A DNA stretch of 64,000 bases, taken from positions 34,222 through 98,221 of the forward strand of contig NZ_FQWO01000014.1 of assembly GCF_900129705.1 (NCBI RefSeq), given 5' to 3'. Positions 36,953-44,665 of this stretch are shown here, in pieces; position 1 is the first letter of the stretch, and every line of letters starts with the position of its first letter. The translations under genes were made by a program, and so were the position numbers. The notes beneath the pieces were generated by a model. The model saw nothing but the letters and a program-made list of their open reading frames with translations, did not search any database and was not told the DNA's origin. This stretch comes from Flavobacterium granuli. GTDB lineage: Bacteria; Bacteroidota; Bacteroidia; Flavobacteriales; Flavobacteriaceae.

Positions 36953-38725
36953 TTATTTTCCGCTTGCTATCCAGGCATCTATTTTCTTTTCCAGTAAAGC
37001 CAATGGCATCACGCCGGATTCCAATACTTTTTGGTGGAATTTTTTAATATCAAATTGGGTACCCATTTTGGTTTCGGCTTTTTTTCGAAGTTCCAGGATT
37101 TTTAACTGGCCGATTTTATAGGACAATGCCTGGCCCGGAATGGCCATATATCGTTCTATTTCGGGGATGATGCTGGCTTCGCTTTCGGCTTCGTTTTCGA
37201 GGGAGTATTGGATGGCTTGTTCTCTCGTCCAGCCTTTGCTGTGTAGTCCGGTGTCAACTACTAAACGGATGGCTCTGTGCATTTCGTTACTCAGCATCCC
37301 AAAATACTGATAAGGATCTTGATACAGACCTAATTCCTTACCCAGACTTTCGGTGTATAATGCCCAGCCTTCGCCGTAAGCGCCAAACCAGTTGAACTTT
37401 CTGAAATCAGGTAGTTCGTTGTTTTCCTGTTGCAGCGAAATTTGGAAATGATGCCCGGGAATGGCTTCGTGCAGAAATAAATCCTCGTCGCCATAAGTAT
37501 TGTAATTTGCCACATCGGGGATGGGAACATAAAAGATTCCTGGTCGGGAACCGTCTGCGGTGCCTTGAATGTATTCGGCGCTGGCCGTTTTTTCCCTGAA
37601 GGCTTCTGTTCTTCTGATTTCGAATTTGGTTTTGGGCTGCAGCGAGAATAGTTTGTCCACATTAGGTTTTATGATACCGTAAATGCGTTGGAAATTGGCA
37701 ATTACCTCTTCGGGTTTTTTGAAGGGTTTTAGTTCTTTTTTGTTTCGAACTTCGTCAAAAAATTGAAGTAAAGTACCCTTGAAAGCCAGCTGAGTTTTTA
37801 CTTTTTCCATTTCGGCCTGTAATCGGGCGACTTCTTTTAATCCCAATTCGTGAATTTGTTGAGGAGTCATTGTTGTCGTGGTCCATTGTTTGGTATAGCT
37901 GGCATATAATTCTTTGCCAAAAGGCAAACTTCCAATTCCGCTGCTTGCTCTCGAAGCGGGAAGGTATTCGTTTTTAAGAAAATCGGCCATTTTCTGGTAT
38001 TGCGGAATTAGTTTTTCGTTGATCGCCGCAGTGTATTTGGCAGTTAAATCCTTTTTTACCTGATCAGAAAAAGTGTTCGGCATCCGTTTTATCGACGAAT
38101 AAAAAAGGTTGTCTTCAATATTTGGAGTGGCCATTTCGGCAAATTGCGGGATTAGTTTCACGGTCAATGCTTTTGGCAGAACAATGCCTTGGTCGATTCC
38201 TTTTTTCATATAAACCATTGCCGAGTCAATCCAAAGGCTGTATTTTTCCATTCTGGACAGGAAATTAGCATAGTCCTTTTCTGTCTTGAAAGGCTGTGCA
38301 CTGGTTCCTCCTGCAAATTGGCCCATGGTTAAATGCGTTCCCCAAAATTGGTGAATCGGCATCAGATTGGTCGGCTGTTTTAAAAGATCTTTTCCCACTT
38401 CAACTTCCCATCGGATAATTTCATAGCTGTTTTTCTCTTCTTCCGAAAGTTGTGTTTGGTCGATCGCATCCAAGGCAGCATTGTATTTATTGAAAAATGC
38501 CAGTTGTTTGCTTCTAAAATCATCAGTCATTTCGAACTGCAATTGGTCGTTGTACTGATTCTGTCCGTTTTGGGTTGCGTCCAGCGGGTTTAGGCTATTT
38601 TTATCGTCAAAATAGTTTTTTGTCAACAGGCTAAAGTCATTTTCCATGTCTTTCGATTTACAGTTTGCTAACAGAAAGATAAGGCTTAATGTGATGAAAA
38701 CGGCGGTTATTTTTTTCATAGTCAT
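36953..38725 (-). CDS. DUF885 family zinc peptidase, lipoprotein
   Basis: A 590-residue protein of the DUF885 family. The N terminus has a lipoprotein signal (lipobox LANC), starting at either of two close ATG codons (38725 or 38719). The protease-like motif HEAIPGHH starts at residue 419 and a later ENEAESEASIIPEIERYMAIPGQALSYKIG segment supplies further conserved acids. The family is thought to be metallopeptidases; direct proof for this branch is not known to me. It is divergent from an M3 oligopeptidase gene, a second extracytoplasmic peptidase. Confidence 0.88.
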   Translation of the reverse strand: MTMKKITAVFITLSLIFLLANCKSKDMENDFSLLTKNYFDDKNSLNPLDATQNGQNQYNDQLQFEMTDDFRSKQLAFFNKYNAALDAIDQTQLSEEEKNSYEIIRWEVEVGKDLLKQPTNLMPIHQFWGTHLTMGQFAGGTSAQPFKTEKDYANFLSRMEKYSLWIDSAMVYMKKGIDQGIVLPKALTVKLIPQFAEMATPNIEDNLFYSSIKRMPNTFSDQVKKDLTAKYTAAINEKLIPQYQKMADFLKNEYLPASRASSGIGSLPFGKELYASYTKQWTTTTMTPQQIHELGLKEVARLQAEMEKVKTQLAFKGTLLQFFDEVRNKKELKPFKKPEEVIANFQRIYGIIKPNVDKLFSLQPKTKFEIRRTEAFREKTASAEYIQGTADGSRPGIFYVPIPDVANYNTYGDEDLFLHEAIPGHHFQISLQQENNELPDFRKFNWFGAYGEGWALYTESLGKELGLYQDPYQYFGMLSNEMHRAIRLVVDTGLHSKGWTREQAIQYSLENEAESEASIIPEIERYMAIPGQALSYKIGQLKILELRKKAETKMGTQFDIKKFHQKVLESGVMPLALLEKKIDAWIASGK

Positions 38726-38983
38726 TGGTTGTTACATAGTTGTAGCTAATTTATTTAAAAATAATGGATAAACTGCTATATCTATTTTTAGTTTGTTTTA
38801 AGTCAAGATGGTGAGAGGATTCGAATTTTTACTTGGCACGATTTGATGCATATTTTTTTGATTGTTGGAGTCGGATGAATAAATTGTATAAAATTTTATT
38901 AAAATTTAGTTAACTAATTGCATTATGTGCAAGTCTTGAGTTGTTTTGTATAAATTTACTTTTTTATAATTAATTAATTCCAA

Positions 38984-41131
38984 ATGAGAAAAAAATCCTT
39001 TTTTATTTTGTTAGTCATTGGTAATATGCTAACAGTTGAAGCTCAGGAAAAAAGAGAAGAAACGATAGCGAATCCTTTTTTTCAACCGTATAATACGCCT
39101 TTTAATGTGCCGCCTTTTGATAAGATCAAAAACGAGCATTTTAAACCTGCAATTTTGGAAGGTATCAAAAAACACGATGCTGAGATTAATGCCATTGCCA
39201 ATAATACAGCGGCTCCTAGTTTTGACAATACGATTCTTGCCATGGAAAATGCAGGAGAATTATTGTCGAATGTAAATGTGGTTTTTTCGAATTTGAATGG
39301 TGCGAATACCAATAAAGAAATGCAAAATATTGCCAAAGAAGTGGCGCCGAATTTGTCGGCACACAGAGACAATATTTATTTGAATGCGAAGTTGTTTGCC
39401 AGGGTAAAAACACTTTGGGATCAAAAAGAATCTTTGGGATTGAACTTAGAGCAGGCTAAAATTCTGGATAATTCCTATAAAGATTTCGTGCGAAGCGGAG
39501 CTAATTTGTCTGATTCTGATAAAGAAACTTTGCGAAAAATAAACGGGGAACTTTCGCTGTTAAGCCTGAAATACGGTCAAAATATCTTAGCAGAAACCAA
39601 TAAATACGAATTGGTTATCACCGCTAAAAAAGACTTAGCCGGCTTGCCACAAGGATTGATAGATGCGGCAGCCGCAGATGCCAAGGCCAAAGGGAAAGAA
39701 GGAAAATGGGTTTTTACACTTGCTAATTCTAGCGTAATGCCGTTCTTGCAATACAGCTCTAACAGAAAATTGCGTCAGGAAATTTGGAATGCTTATCAAA
39801 CCAGGGCAAATCATGACGATGAATTCGATAACAAAGAGAACGCCGTAAAACTGGCTAATCTGCGCGGTCAGAAAGCCCGTTTGCTGGGTTATAAATCCCA
39901 TTCTAATTATGTGTTGGAGGAATCGATGGCCAAAACACCTGAGAATGTCAACAAACTTTTGAGTGATTTGTGGAAGCCTGCTTTGGAGATTGCTAAGCAA
40001 GAAGCGGCCGATATTAAAAAAATGATGGCCAAAGACGGGATCAAAGGCGAGGTGCAGCCTTATGATTGGAGGTATTATACCGAAAAAATCAGAAAGGCCC
40101 GTTTTGATTTGGACGAGGAGGAATTAAAACCTTTCTTTAGTCTGGAAAATGTGAGAAGCGGAGTTTTTCAAGTCACGGAGAAGTTATACGGAATTCAGTT
40201 TAAAGAATTGAATAATGTTCCTAAGTATCATGAAGATGCCTCTGTGTGGGAAGTTTTGGAGGCAGACGGAAGGCATATTGGGATTATTTATATGGACTTT
40301 CATCCTCGTGAATCAAAACGTGGTGGCGCCTGGATGACCTCGTATAGAAGTCAAAAAACAGTTGATGGAAAACGTATGGCACCAGTCATTTCTATTGTTT
40401 GTAATTTTACTAAACCTACAGGATCGGCTCCGGCATTGTTGACTTTTGACGAGGTGACTACTTTTTTCCATGAATTTGGACATGCTTTACATGGATTATT
40501 ATCTAATGTGACTTATAAGAGTCTTGCGGGAACAAGTGTTCCAAGAGATTTTGTTGAATTGCCATCTCAAATTATGGAAAACTGGGCAGCAGAACCGGAG
40601 GTTTTGAACCTGTATGCCAAGCAGTATAAAACGGGTGAAGTTATTCCGGAGTCTTTAATCAATAAATTGAAAAAAGCGGGAACTTTTGATCAAGGCTTTA
40701 CTACAACTGAATATCTTGCGGCTTCTTTGCTTGATTTGGAATACCATTCGCAAACCCAAGATATAAAGGTAGATGCTAATGCTTTTGAAAAGGCAGCGAT
40801 GAATAAAATAGGTTTAATAGATGCGATTATCCCAAGGTATAGAAGTACTTATTTTAACCATATATTCGCGGGAGGTTATTCTTCAGGTTACTATAGTTAT
40901 ATCTGGTCCGGTGTTTTGGATACCGATGCATTTGAAGCCTTTAAAACCACTACTTTGTTCAATCCGGAGAAAGCAAAACTATTCCGCGAGAATATTTTGG
41001 AAAAGGGTGGAACGGAAGATCCGATGATTCTTTATAAGCGTTTTCGCGGGGCAGAACCGAGTATTGAGCCTTTGTTGAGAAAAAGAGGATTAGATAAAAA
41101 GGAAGTGCCGACTAAAAAAGTGAGGGACTAA
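38984..41131 (+). CDS. M3 family peptidyl-dipeptidase (Dcp-like), exported
   Basis: A 715-residue zinc oligopeptidase with a Sec signal peptide (MRKKSFFILLVIGNMLTVEAQ). The HEFGH zinc motif begins at residue 496, within FFHEFGHALHGLLS, and the third ligand is in the following ELPSQIMENW segment; the C-terminal YSSGYYSYIWSGVLDTDAF is the Dcp substrate-binding region. It would remove C-terminal dipeptides in the periplasm. Together with the M1 and DUF885 lipoproteins it provides extracytoplasmic peptide breakdown. Confidence 0.94.
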   Translation: MRKKSFFILLVIGNMLTVEAQEKREETIANPFFQPYNTPFNVPPFDKIKNEHFKPAILEGIKKHDAEINAIANNTAAPSFDNTILAMENAGELLSNVNVVFSNLNGANTNKEMQNIAKEVAPNLSAHRDNIYLNAKLFARVKTLWDQKESLGLNLEQAKILDNSYKDFVRSGANLSDSDKETLRKINGELSLLSLKYGQNILAETNKYELVITAKKDLAGLPQGLIDAAAADAKAKGKEGKWVFTLANSSVMPFLQYSSNRKLRQEIWNAYQTRANHDDEFDNKENAVKLANLRGQKARLLGYKSHSNYVLEESMAKTPENVNKLLSDLWKPALEIAKQEAADIKKMMAKDGIKGEVQPYDWRYYTEKIRKARFDLDEEELKPFFSLENVRSGVFQVTEKLYGIQFKELNNVPKYHEDASVWEVLEADGRHIGIIYMDFHPRESKRGGAWMTSYRSQKTVDGKRMAPVISIVCNFTKPTGSAPALLTFDEVTTFFHEFGHALHGLLSNVTYKSLAGTSVPRDFVELPSQIMENWAAEPEVLNLYAKQYKTGEVIPESLINKLKKAGTFDQGFTTTEYLAASLLDLEYHSQTQDIKVDANAFEKAAMNKIGLIDAIIPRYRSTYFNHIFAGGYSSGYYSYIWSGVLDTDAFEAFKTTTLFNPEKAKLFRENILEKGGTEDPMILYKRFRGAEPSIEPLLRKRGLDKKEVPTKKVRD

Positions 41132-41154
41132 AAAAGAGTTTCACTTTTTAATAG

Positions 41155-41198
41155 AAAAACCTACAACGGAATGATTTCGGTTGTAGGTTTTTTTTTGT
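41155..41198. terminator. Bidirectional terminator
   Basis: AAAACCTACAAC pairs with GGTTGTAGGTTTT, with an inner GAA/TTC extension, A run left and T run right, between convergent genes. Confidence 0.9.
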
Positions 41199-41216
41199 TT
41201 CTGTAATTCAAGAATA

Positions 41217-41597
41217 CTATCCGTGATATACGCGTGAAGCAATGATTTTATCTTCTTTTACAACGAGAACTTCGGCTATCAGCATGTTCTCTTCTCCTTC
41301 TACAGATCGGGTGTATTCCATGAAAACGCGATCGCCATTTGCCGTAAGCGAAGTGACTTTGTAATTTAGGCTTGGCAATCTGTGAAAGGCGTCCTGCCAC
41401 CATTCGCGAATCGCTTGTTTCCCAATGACAAGTCCGTTAGTTTCGGGTTTGCGAAGTTTCAGTTTTGGACTGAAATGTTGTGCGTCATCATCATAAAGCG
41501 AAAGCAGTTGTTCTAGATTGTGTGTGTTAAAAGCATCAAACCATTTGAAGGCAATAGACTGTAATTTTTCGGGTGTCATAATAATTGTGTTGGTCAA
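41217..41597 (-). CDS. NTF2/SnoaL-like domain protein
   Basis: A 126-residue single-domain protein of the NTF2-like superfamily: helix FKWFDAFNTHNLEQLLSLYDDDAQHFSP, then a long curved sheet with GKQAIREWWQDAFHRLP and later strands. Members include polyketide cyclases, isomerases and binding proteins with no shared catalytic set, so no reaction can be named. Probably cytoplasmic. Confidence 0.85.
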   Translation of the reverse strand: MTNTIIMTPEKLQSIAFKWFDAFNTHNLEQLLSLYDDDAQHFSPKLKLRKPETNGLVIGKQAIREWWQDAFHRLPSLNYKVTSLTANGDRVFMEYTRSVEGEENMLIAEVLVVKEDKIIASRVYHG

Positions 41598-41603
41598 GCA
41601 TAA

Positions 41604-41638
41604 AAAAATCCCATTTCGTTTGTCACGAAAGGGATTTT
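41604..41638 (-). terminator. Terminator of the pseudouridine synthase gene
   Basis: AAAATCCC-TTTCG pairs with CGAAA-GGGATTTT with one bulged base; T run on the minus strand. Confidence 0.75.
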
Positions 41639-41660
41639 AATTGTAATGATTTCAATGAAT

Positions 41661-42572
41661 TTATTTTAAATTCTTCAAATTGATGATTTCTTGTTCGGTA
41701 AGTAATCTCCAGTTTCCTCTTGGTAAATTTTTCTTGGTTAAACCAGCGAATGAAACACGGTCAATTCTTAAAACATCGTATTTGAAGTGTTCGAAGATAG
41801 CACGAACCACTTTTACATTAGAAGATCTTAATTTAAGTCCGATCTCGCTTTTTGCTTCTCCTTCAATATAGCTTACATCTTCTACAAAAACACGGTGTCC
41901 GTCAAGAACAAGACCTTTACTGATTTTTTCTAAATCCTCAAATTTCAAATTCTTGTCTAAAGAAACCTGGTAGATTTTAGATGATTTTTGGCTTGGTAAG
42001 GAGAATTTACGAATCATATCCGTATCATTCGTAAACAATAGCAGACCGGTAGTGTTCTTGTCCATTCTTCCTACAGCGGCAATTTTTGAAGTTGTAGAAC
42101 CTTTAACCAGTTCTAATACATTTCGAAATTCCTGACCTTCGTCAAGTGCTGTTGTAAAGTTTTTTGGTTTGTTTAACAAGATGTATACTTTTTTCTCCGG
42201 AGTAAGTGTTGCTCCGTCAAAATTTACGGTATCGCCTGGTTTTACCATGTATCCCATTTCGGTAACCGGAATTCCGTTTACTTTTACGTTACCGGATTGA
42301 ATGTAAATATCCGCATCACGACGGGAACAAGCGCCAGAGTTGGCGATATATTTATTCAAACGAATTTCGTCTTTTACTTTAGGTCTTTTAGGTGCCTGAT
42401 TTGGTTTTTTTTCCACTTTATCAGAAACCACTTCTACTGCTTTAGTATTTATTTTTGCTTTTTTTGGACCTTGTGCCCTTTTTTGCATCGCAGGTTTTGG
42501 CTTATTGGAGCTAGGTCTAGAACTTGTTGGTCTAGCGCCACTTCTTTTATTATTGCCTTCCTTATTATTCAT
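41661..42572 (-). CDS. RsuA/RluB-family pseudouridine synthase
   Basis: A 303-residue rRNA modification enzyme. Residues 1-70 are a disordered, very basic extension rich in Lys, Arg, Pro, Ser and Ala, common in Bacteroidota versions and probably RNA-contacting. An S4 domain follows (IRLNKYIANSGACSRRDADIYI), then the synthase domain with catalytic Asp in VGRMDKNTTGLLLFTND. It converts a specific uridine in rRNA to pseudouridine; the RluB type acts on 23S rRNA, but RluE/RsuA-like specificity cannot be excluded. Confidence 0.92.
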   Translation of the reverse strand: MNNKEGNNKRSGARPTSSRPSSNKPKPAMQKRAQGPKKAKINTKAVEVVSDKVEKKPNQAPKRPKVKDEIRLNKYIANSGACSRRDADIYIQSGNVKVNGIPVTEMGYMVKPGDTVNFDGATLTPEKKVYILLNKPKNFTTALDEGQEFRNVLELVKGSTTSKIAAVGRMDKNTTGLLLFTNDTDMIRKFSLPSQKSSKIYQVSLDKNLKFEDLEKISKGLVLDGHRVFVEDVSYIEGEAKSEIGLKLRSSNVKVVRAIFEHFKYDVLRIDRVSFAGLTKKNLPRGNWRLLTEQEIINLKNLK

Positions 42573-42933
42573 AATATTCCGTTAATTTACTTCGTCAGTT
42601 CGGGCTACTTAGCCCTCATGCGTGCAAAGATAGTATTTATATCATTGAGAATCGATAAATGCAAATTATAAAACGCTAACTCTCTAATTAATAAGTAAAT
42701 TCAGGAAATTGGAAAAGTGGATTCCGTTGGTTTTCTTTATTGTCTGGACCGGAATATGGTTTTTTATTTTTAAAGTCAGAAGATCAGATGGAAAAACAGC
42801 CTTTAATGACTGACTTTAAGGAAAGTCTTAGTTGGAGTGTGAAGCTTTAAAAAAAATAGTTTTTAGCTCCAGTCTGACTTTAAAATAAAAAAGCCCCAAT
42901 TGGGATTGGAGCTTTAAGTTGTTTCAAGTTTTT
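42573..42933. other. Intergenic region before the pseudouridine synthase
   Basis: No gene is seen in these 361 bases. It holds a TATCTTTG -7 box on the minus strand at 42632-42625 for the pseudouridine synthase gene, a short inverted repeat GGGCTA-CTTAGCCC near 42602, and the terminator of the T9SS-tagged gene at 42888-42915. A GACTTTAA motif recurs three times near 42770-42885 without obvious meaning. Confidence 0.5.
42888..42915 (-). terminator. Terminator of the small T9SS-tagged gene
   Basis: AAGCCCCAAT pairs with ATTGGAGCTT (one G-U or mismatch) around TGGG; followed by T-rich sequence on the minus strand. Confidence 0.75.
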
Positions 42934-43272
42934 TTATTTTACGATGAGTTTTCGGGTAGCTGTTGCGTTCTGTTCGTTAATCTTTATGATGTAAACACCC
43001 GGTGATAGATTGGAAACATTCAGTTCTCTGGAGCTAATCATCGTTTGGAGTACTTTTTTTCCTAGAAGGTCAAAAATAATTATTTCTTTTTCTAAATCAT
43101 TTTTTGTCGAAATATATACTTTACCATTACTCACAGGATTGGGGTACAAGTTCAAACCTTCAATGACCGAGGCTTCTTGTGTTTTTGGCACTTGTTTGAG
43201 ATCTTGTGCGCTGAGGCTCAAGGAAAAGAAAAGTACCATTAAGATTGTACTATAAAAGTAATTTTTTTTCAT
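42934..43272 (-). CDS. Mini-protein: signal peptide plus T9SS type A sorting domain
   Basis: A 112-residue protein when started at the ATG at 43272, which directly precedes the signal peptide (MKKNYFYSTILMVLFFSLSLSAQ). The longer upstream frame runs through a terminator and is not credible. After about 15 residues the rest is a type A C-terminal sorting domain: LNLYPNPVSNGKVYIS, the IFDLLGKKV core, LNVSNLSPGVYIIKI and the terminal RKLIVK. Such domains normally carry a large cargo through the type IX secretion system; here there is almost none. It follows the TonB receptor and lipoprotein on the same strand beside the phosphate genes. Confidence 0.88.
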   Translation of the reverse strand: MKKNYFYSTILMVLFFSLSLSAQDLKQVPKTQEASVIEGLNLYPNPVSNGKVYISTKNDLEKEIIIFDLLGKKVLQTMISSRELNVSNLSPGVYIIKINEQNATATRKLIVK

Positions 43273-43322
43273 TAGCAAGATTTTGAATAGTAAAGATATA
43301 AAAAAATATTCAAATAGTATGC

Positions 43323-43360
43323 CAAAAAAAGAGGCTGTTGATTGACCAACAGCCTCTTTG
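43323..43360 (-). terminator. Terminator after the beta-rich lipoprotein gene
   Basis: AAAGAGGCTGTTG (43328-43340) pairs perfectly with CAACAGCCTCTTT (43347-43359), loop of 6, A run at the left. Confidence 0.92.
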
Positions 43361-43379
43361 AATGCTTTTTTTATGTTTT

Positions 43380-44546
43380 TTATAGACCTGCAGTCCATCC
43401 AGCAGCCCATGTTGGGGCAGCTGCACCATTACCTGCACCACTATTGTTTCCGGCAGTAATGTAAGTAGTGTTTGTTCCTGTGTAATCAGAAGTGATGAAA
43501 TTAGCTCCAGAATTAGCAAATTGGATAGGATTGAATTTGATGTTTCCATCCGTTACATTCTTGTTTGCTGCTGCATCAGTAGATGAAATTTTAATTCCTT
43601 TACCTGCAAATGCACCATCAATATATATGTTTGAAGCCGTCCATTTTCCAGCACCTTCTTTCAGGTAGATTGCATTTTCAGAGTTTGCTAAAGTTCCCAT
43701 TACAATCGAAATGTTTTTTAAAGTAGCGTTTGTTGTAGGAGTAGCATATCCGTTAGTTCCGTTGTTTGATCCTTCGATACCGGCTTTAGCTGTATTTTTG
43801 ATATACCAATTTTCACCTGTTCCAGCCCATCCGTCTGCGAAGTCAATAGAATCATCATCACTGTCAGTTGATACTAAGAATTTACCGTTTACTGTTCCTC
43901 CGAAGAATTCGATTCCGTCATCTCCATTGTGGTTAGCCTGAACATATTCTAAAGTTGTTCCAGCACCTACACCAAACAATGATAAGCCATTAAATTCTTT
44001 TGTAGACGTATAAGCATATCCTGTGTATTCGATTCTCAAGTATTTAATTACTCCGGAGTTGTCATTTACATCAGAACCACCGTAAGTTAAGTCAGAAACT
44101 TCAGCTGAGGCCGTACCTCCGGCAGTAGCAGAAGTATTGATCGGAGCTTTTCCGCAGATTACTAAACCTCCCCAGTCACTTTTAGCAGGACTTGCTTTAG
44201 CAGAAGTCATTACTACAGGATTTGTAGCGGTACCATTGATGAAGATTTGCGCGCCTTGTGAAACGGCAATGTATCTCACGGTACTGTCAGTGTTTTCAGT
44301 AGCTTTGATTACTGTTCCAGCAGGAATAGTTAGTTTAGCTCCACTTTTTACGATAAATGCTCCCGTTAAATAATATACTTTTGAAGGGTCTAAGGTAGCT
44401 TCTTTTCCACTTTCTAAGACACCTTTCAAATTAGCAGGATCTAGAGAAACTTCATTTGGATTTGTTTCAGTATTACTACCGTTATCACATGAAGTGAAAG
44501 CTAATGTTACTACTAATGACAGCATTGATAAAAATACTTTTTTCAT
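43380..44546 (-). CDS. Beta-rich lipoprotein linked to the TonB receptor
   Basis: A 388-residue lipoprotein (lipobox FTSC, C20) with an Asn/Thr-rich lead. The body is a series of short strands with Gly/Asn/Asp turns that reads like a right-handed beta helix: VYYLTGAFIVKSGAKLTIPAG, IKYLRIEYTG, LEYVQANHNGDDGIEFFGG, STDSDDDSIDFADGW. Clusters of acidic residues (DDGIEFF, DSDDDSIDF) could bind metal. It lies 119 bases behind the TonB receptor on the same strand and may be its surface partner in the way SusD serves SusC, although it is not SusD-like. Own candidate -7 box TAAGTTTG at 44601-44594. Confidence 0.78.
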   Translation of the reverse strand: MKKVFLSMLSLVVTLAFTSCDNGSNTETNPNEVSLDPANLKGVLESGKEATLDPSKVYYLTGAFIVKSGAKLTIPAGTVIKATENTDSTVRYIAVSQGAQIFINGTATNPVVMTSAKASPAKSDWGGLVICGKAPINTSATAGGTASAEVSDLTYGGSDVNDNSGVIKYLRIEYTGYAYTSTKEFNGLSLFGVGAGTTLEYVQANHNGDDGIEFFGGTVNGKFLVSTDSDDDSIDFADGWAGTGENWYIKNTAKAGIEGSNNGTNGYATPTTNATLKNISIVMGTLANSENAIYLKEGAGKWTASNIYIDGAFAGKGIKISSTDAAANKNVTDGNIKFNPIQFANSGANFITSDYTGTNTTYITAGNNSGAGNGAAAPTWAAGWTAGL

Positions 44547-44593
44547 TTTAATTGTTTTAATTTGGTTTGTTTTTTTGTTTTATAACTATGAAG

Positions 44594-44601
44594 CAAACTT
44601 A
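44594..44601 (-). promoter_or_regulatory. Candidate -7 box of the beta-rich lipoprotein
   Basis: TAAGTTTG on the minus strand, 47 bases before the start. The 11-bp repeats found at the phosphate promoters are not in register here. Confidence 0.45.
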
Positions 44602-44665
44602 GAGCTGTTTTTTCGAAGTTTGATTTTTTAAAGTTTATGAGTTTGTTAAATAAACGTAAACTATT

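Noticed and set aside
36772..37047. Open frame of 91 codons over the 11-bp tandem repeat
   Set aside because: It is an artefact of the repeat (three units make 33 bases, so no stop arises); the residues are repeated Tyr/Ile/Leu/Cys with no protein character, and it overlaps the end of the DUF885 gene.
42297..42671. 124-codon open frame on the plus strand opposite the pseudouridine synthase
   Set aside because: It is antisense to the basic Lys/Pro-rich extension, and its Phe/Cys/Ile-rich product is what an antisense frame of such a region gives.
43273..43410. Upstream extension of the T9SS-tagged mini-protein
   Set aside because: It runs back through the perfect terminator hairpin of the lipoprotein gene, and the signal peptide starts at the ATG at 43272.
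43380..44546. Naming the lipoprotein as a multidrug transporter or SusD
   Set aside because: It has no transmembrane segments beyond the signal and lacks the TPR-like helices of SusD; the body is strand-rich.
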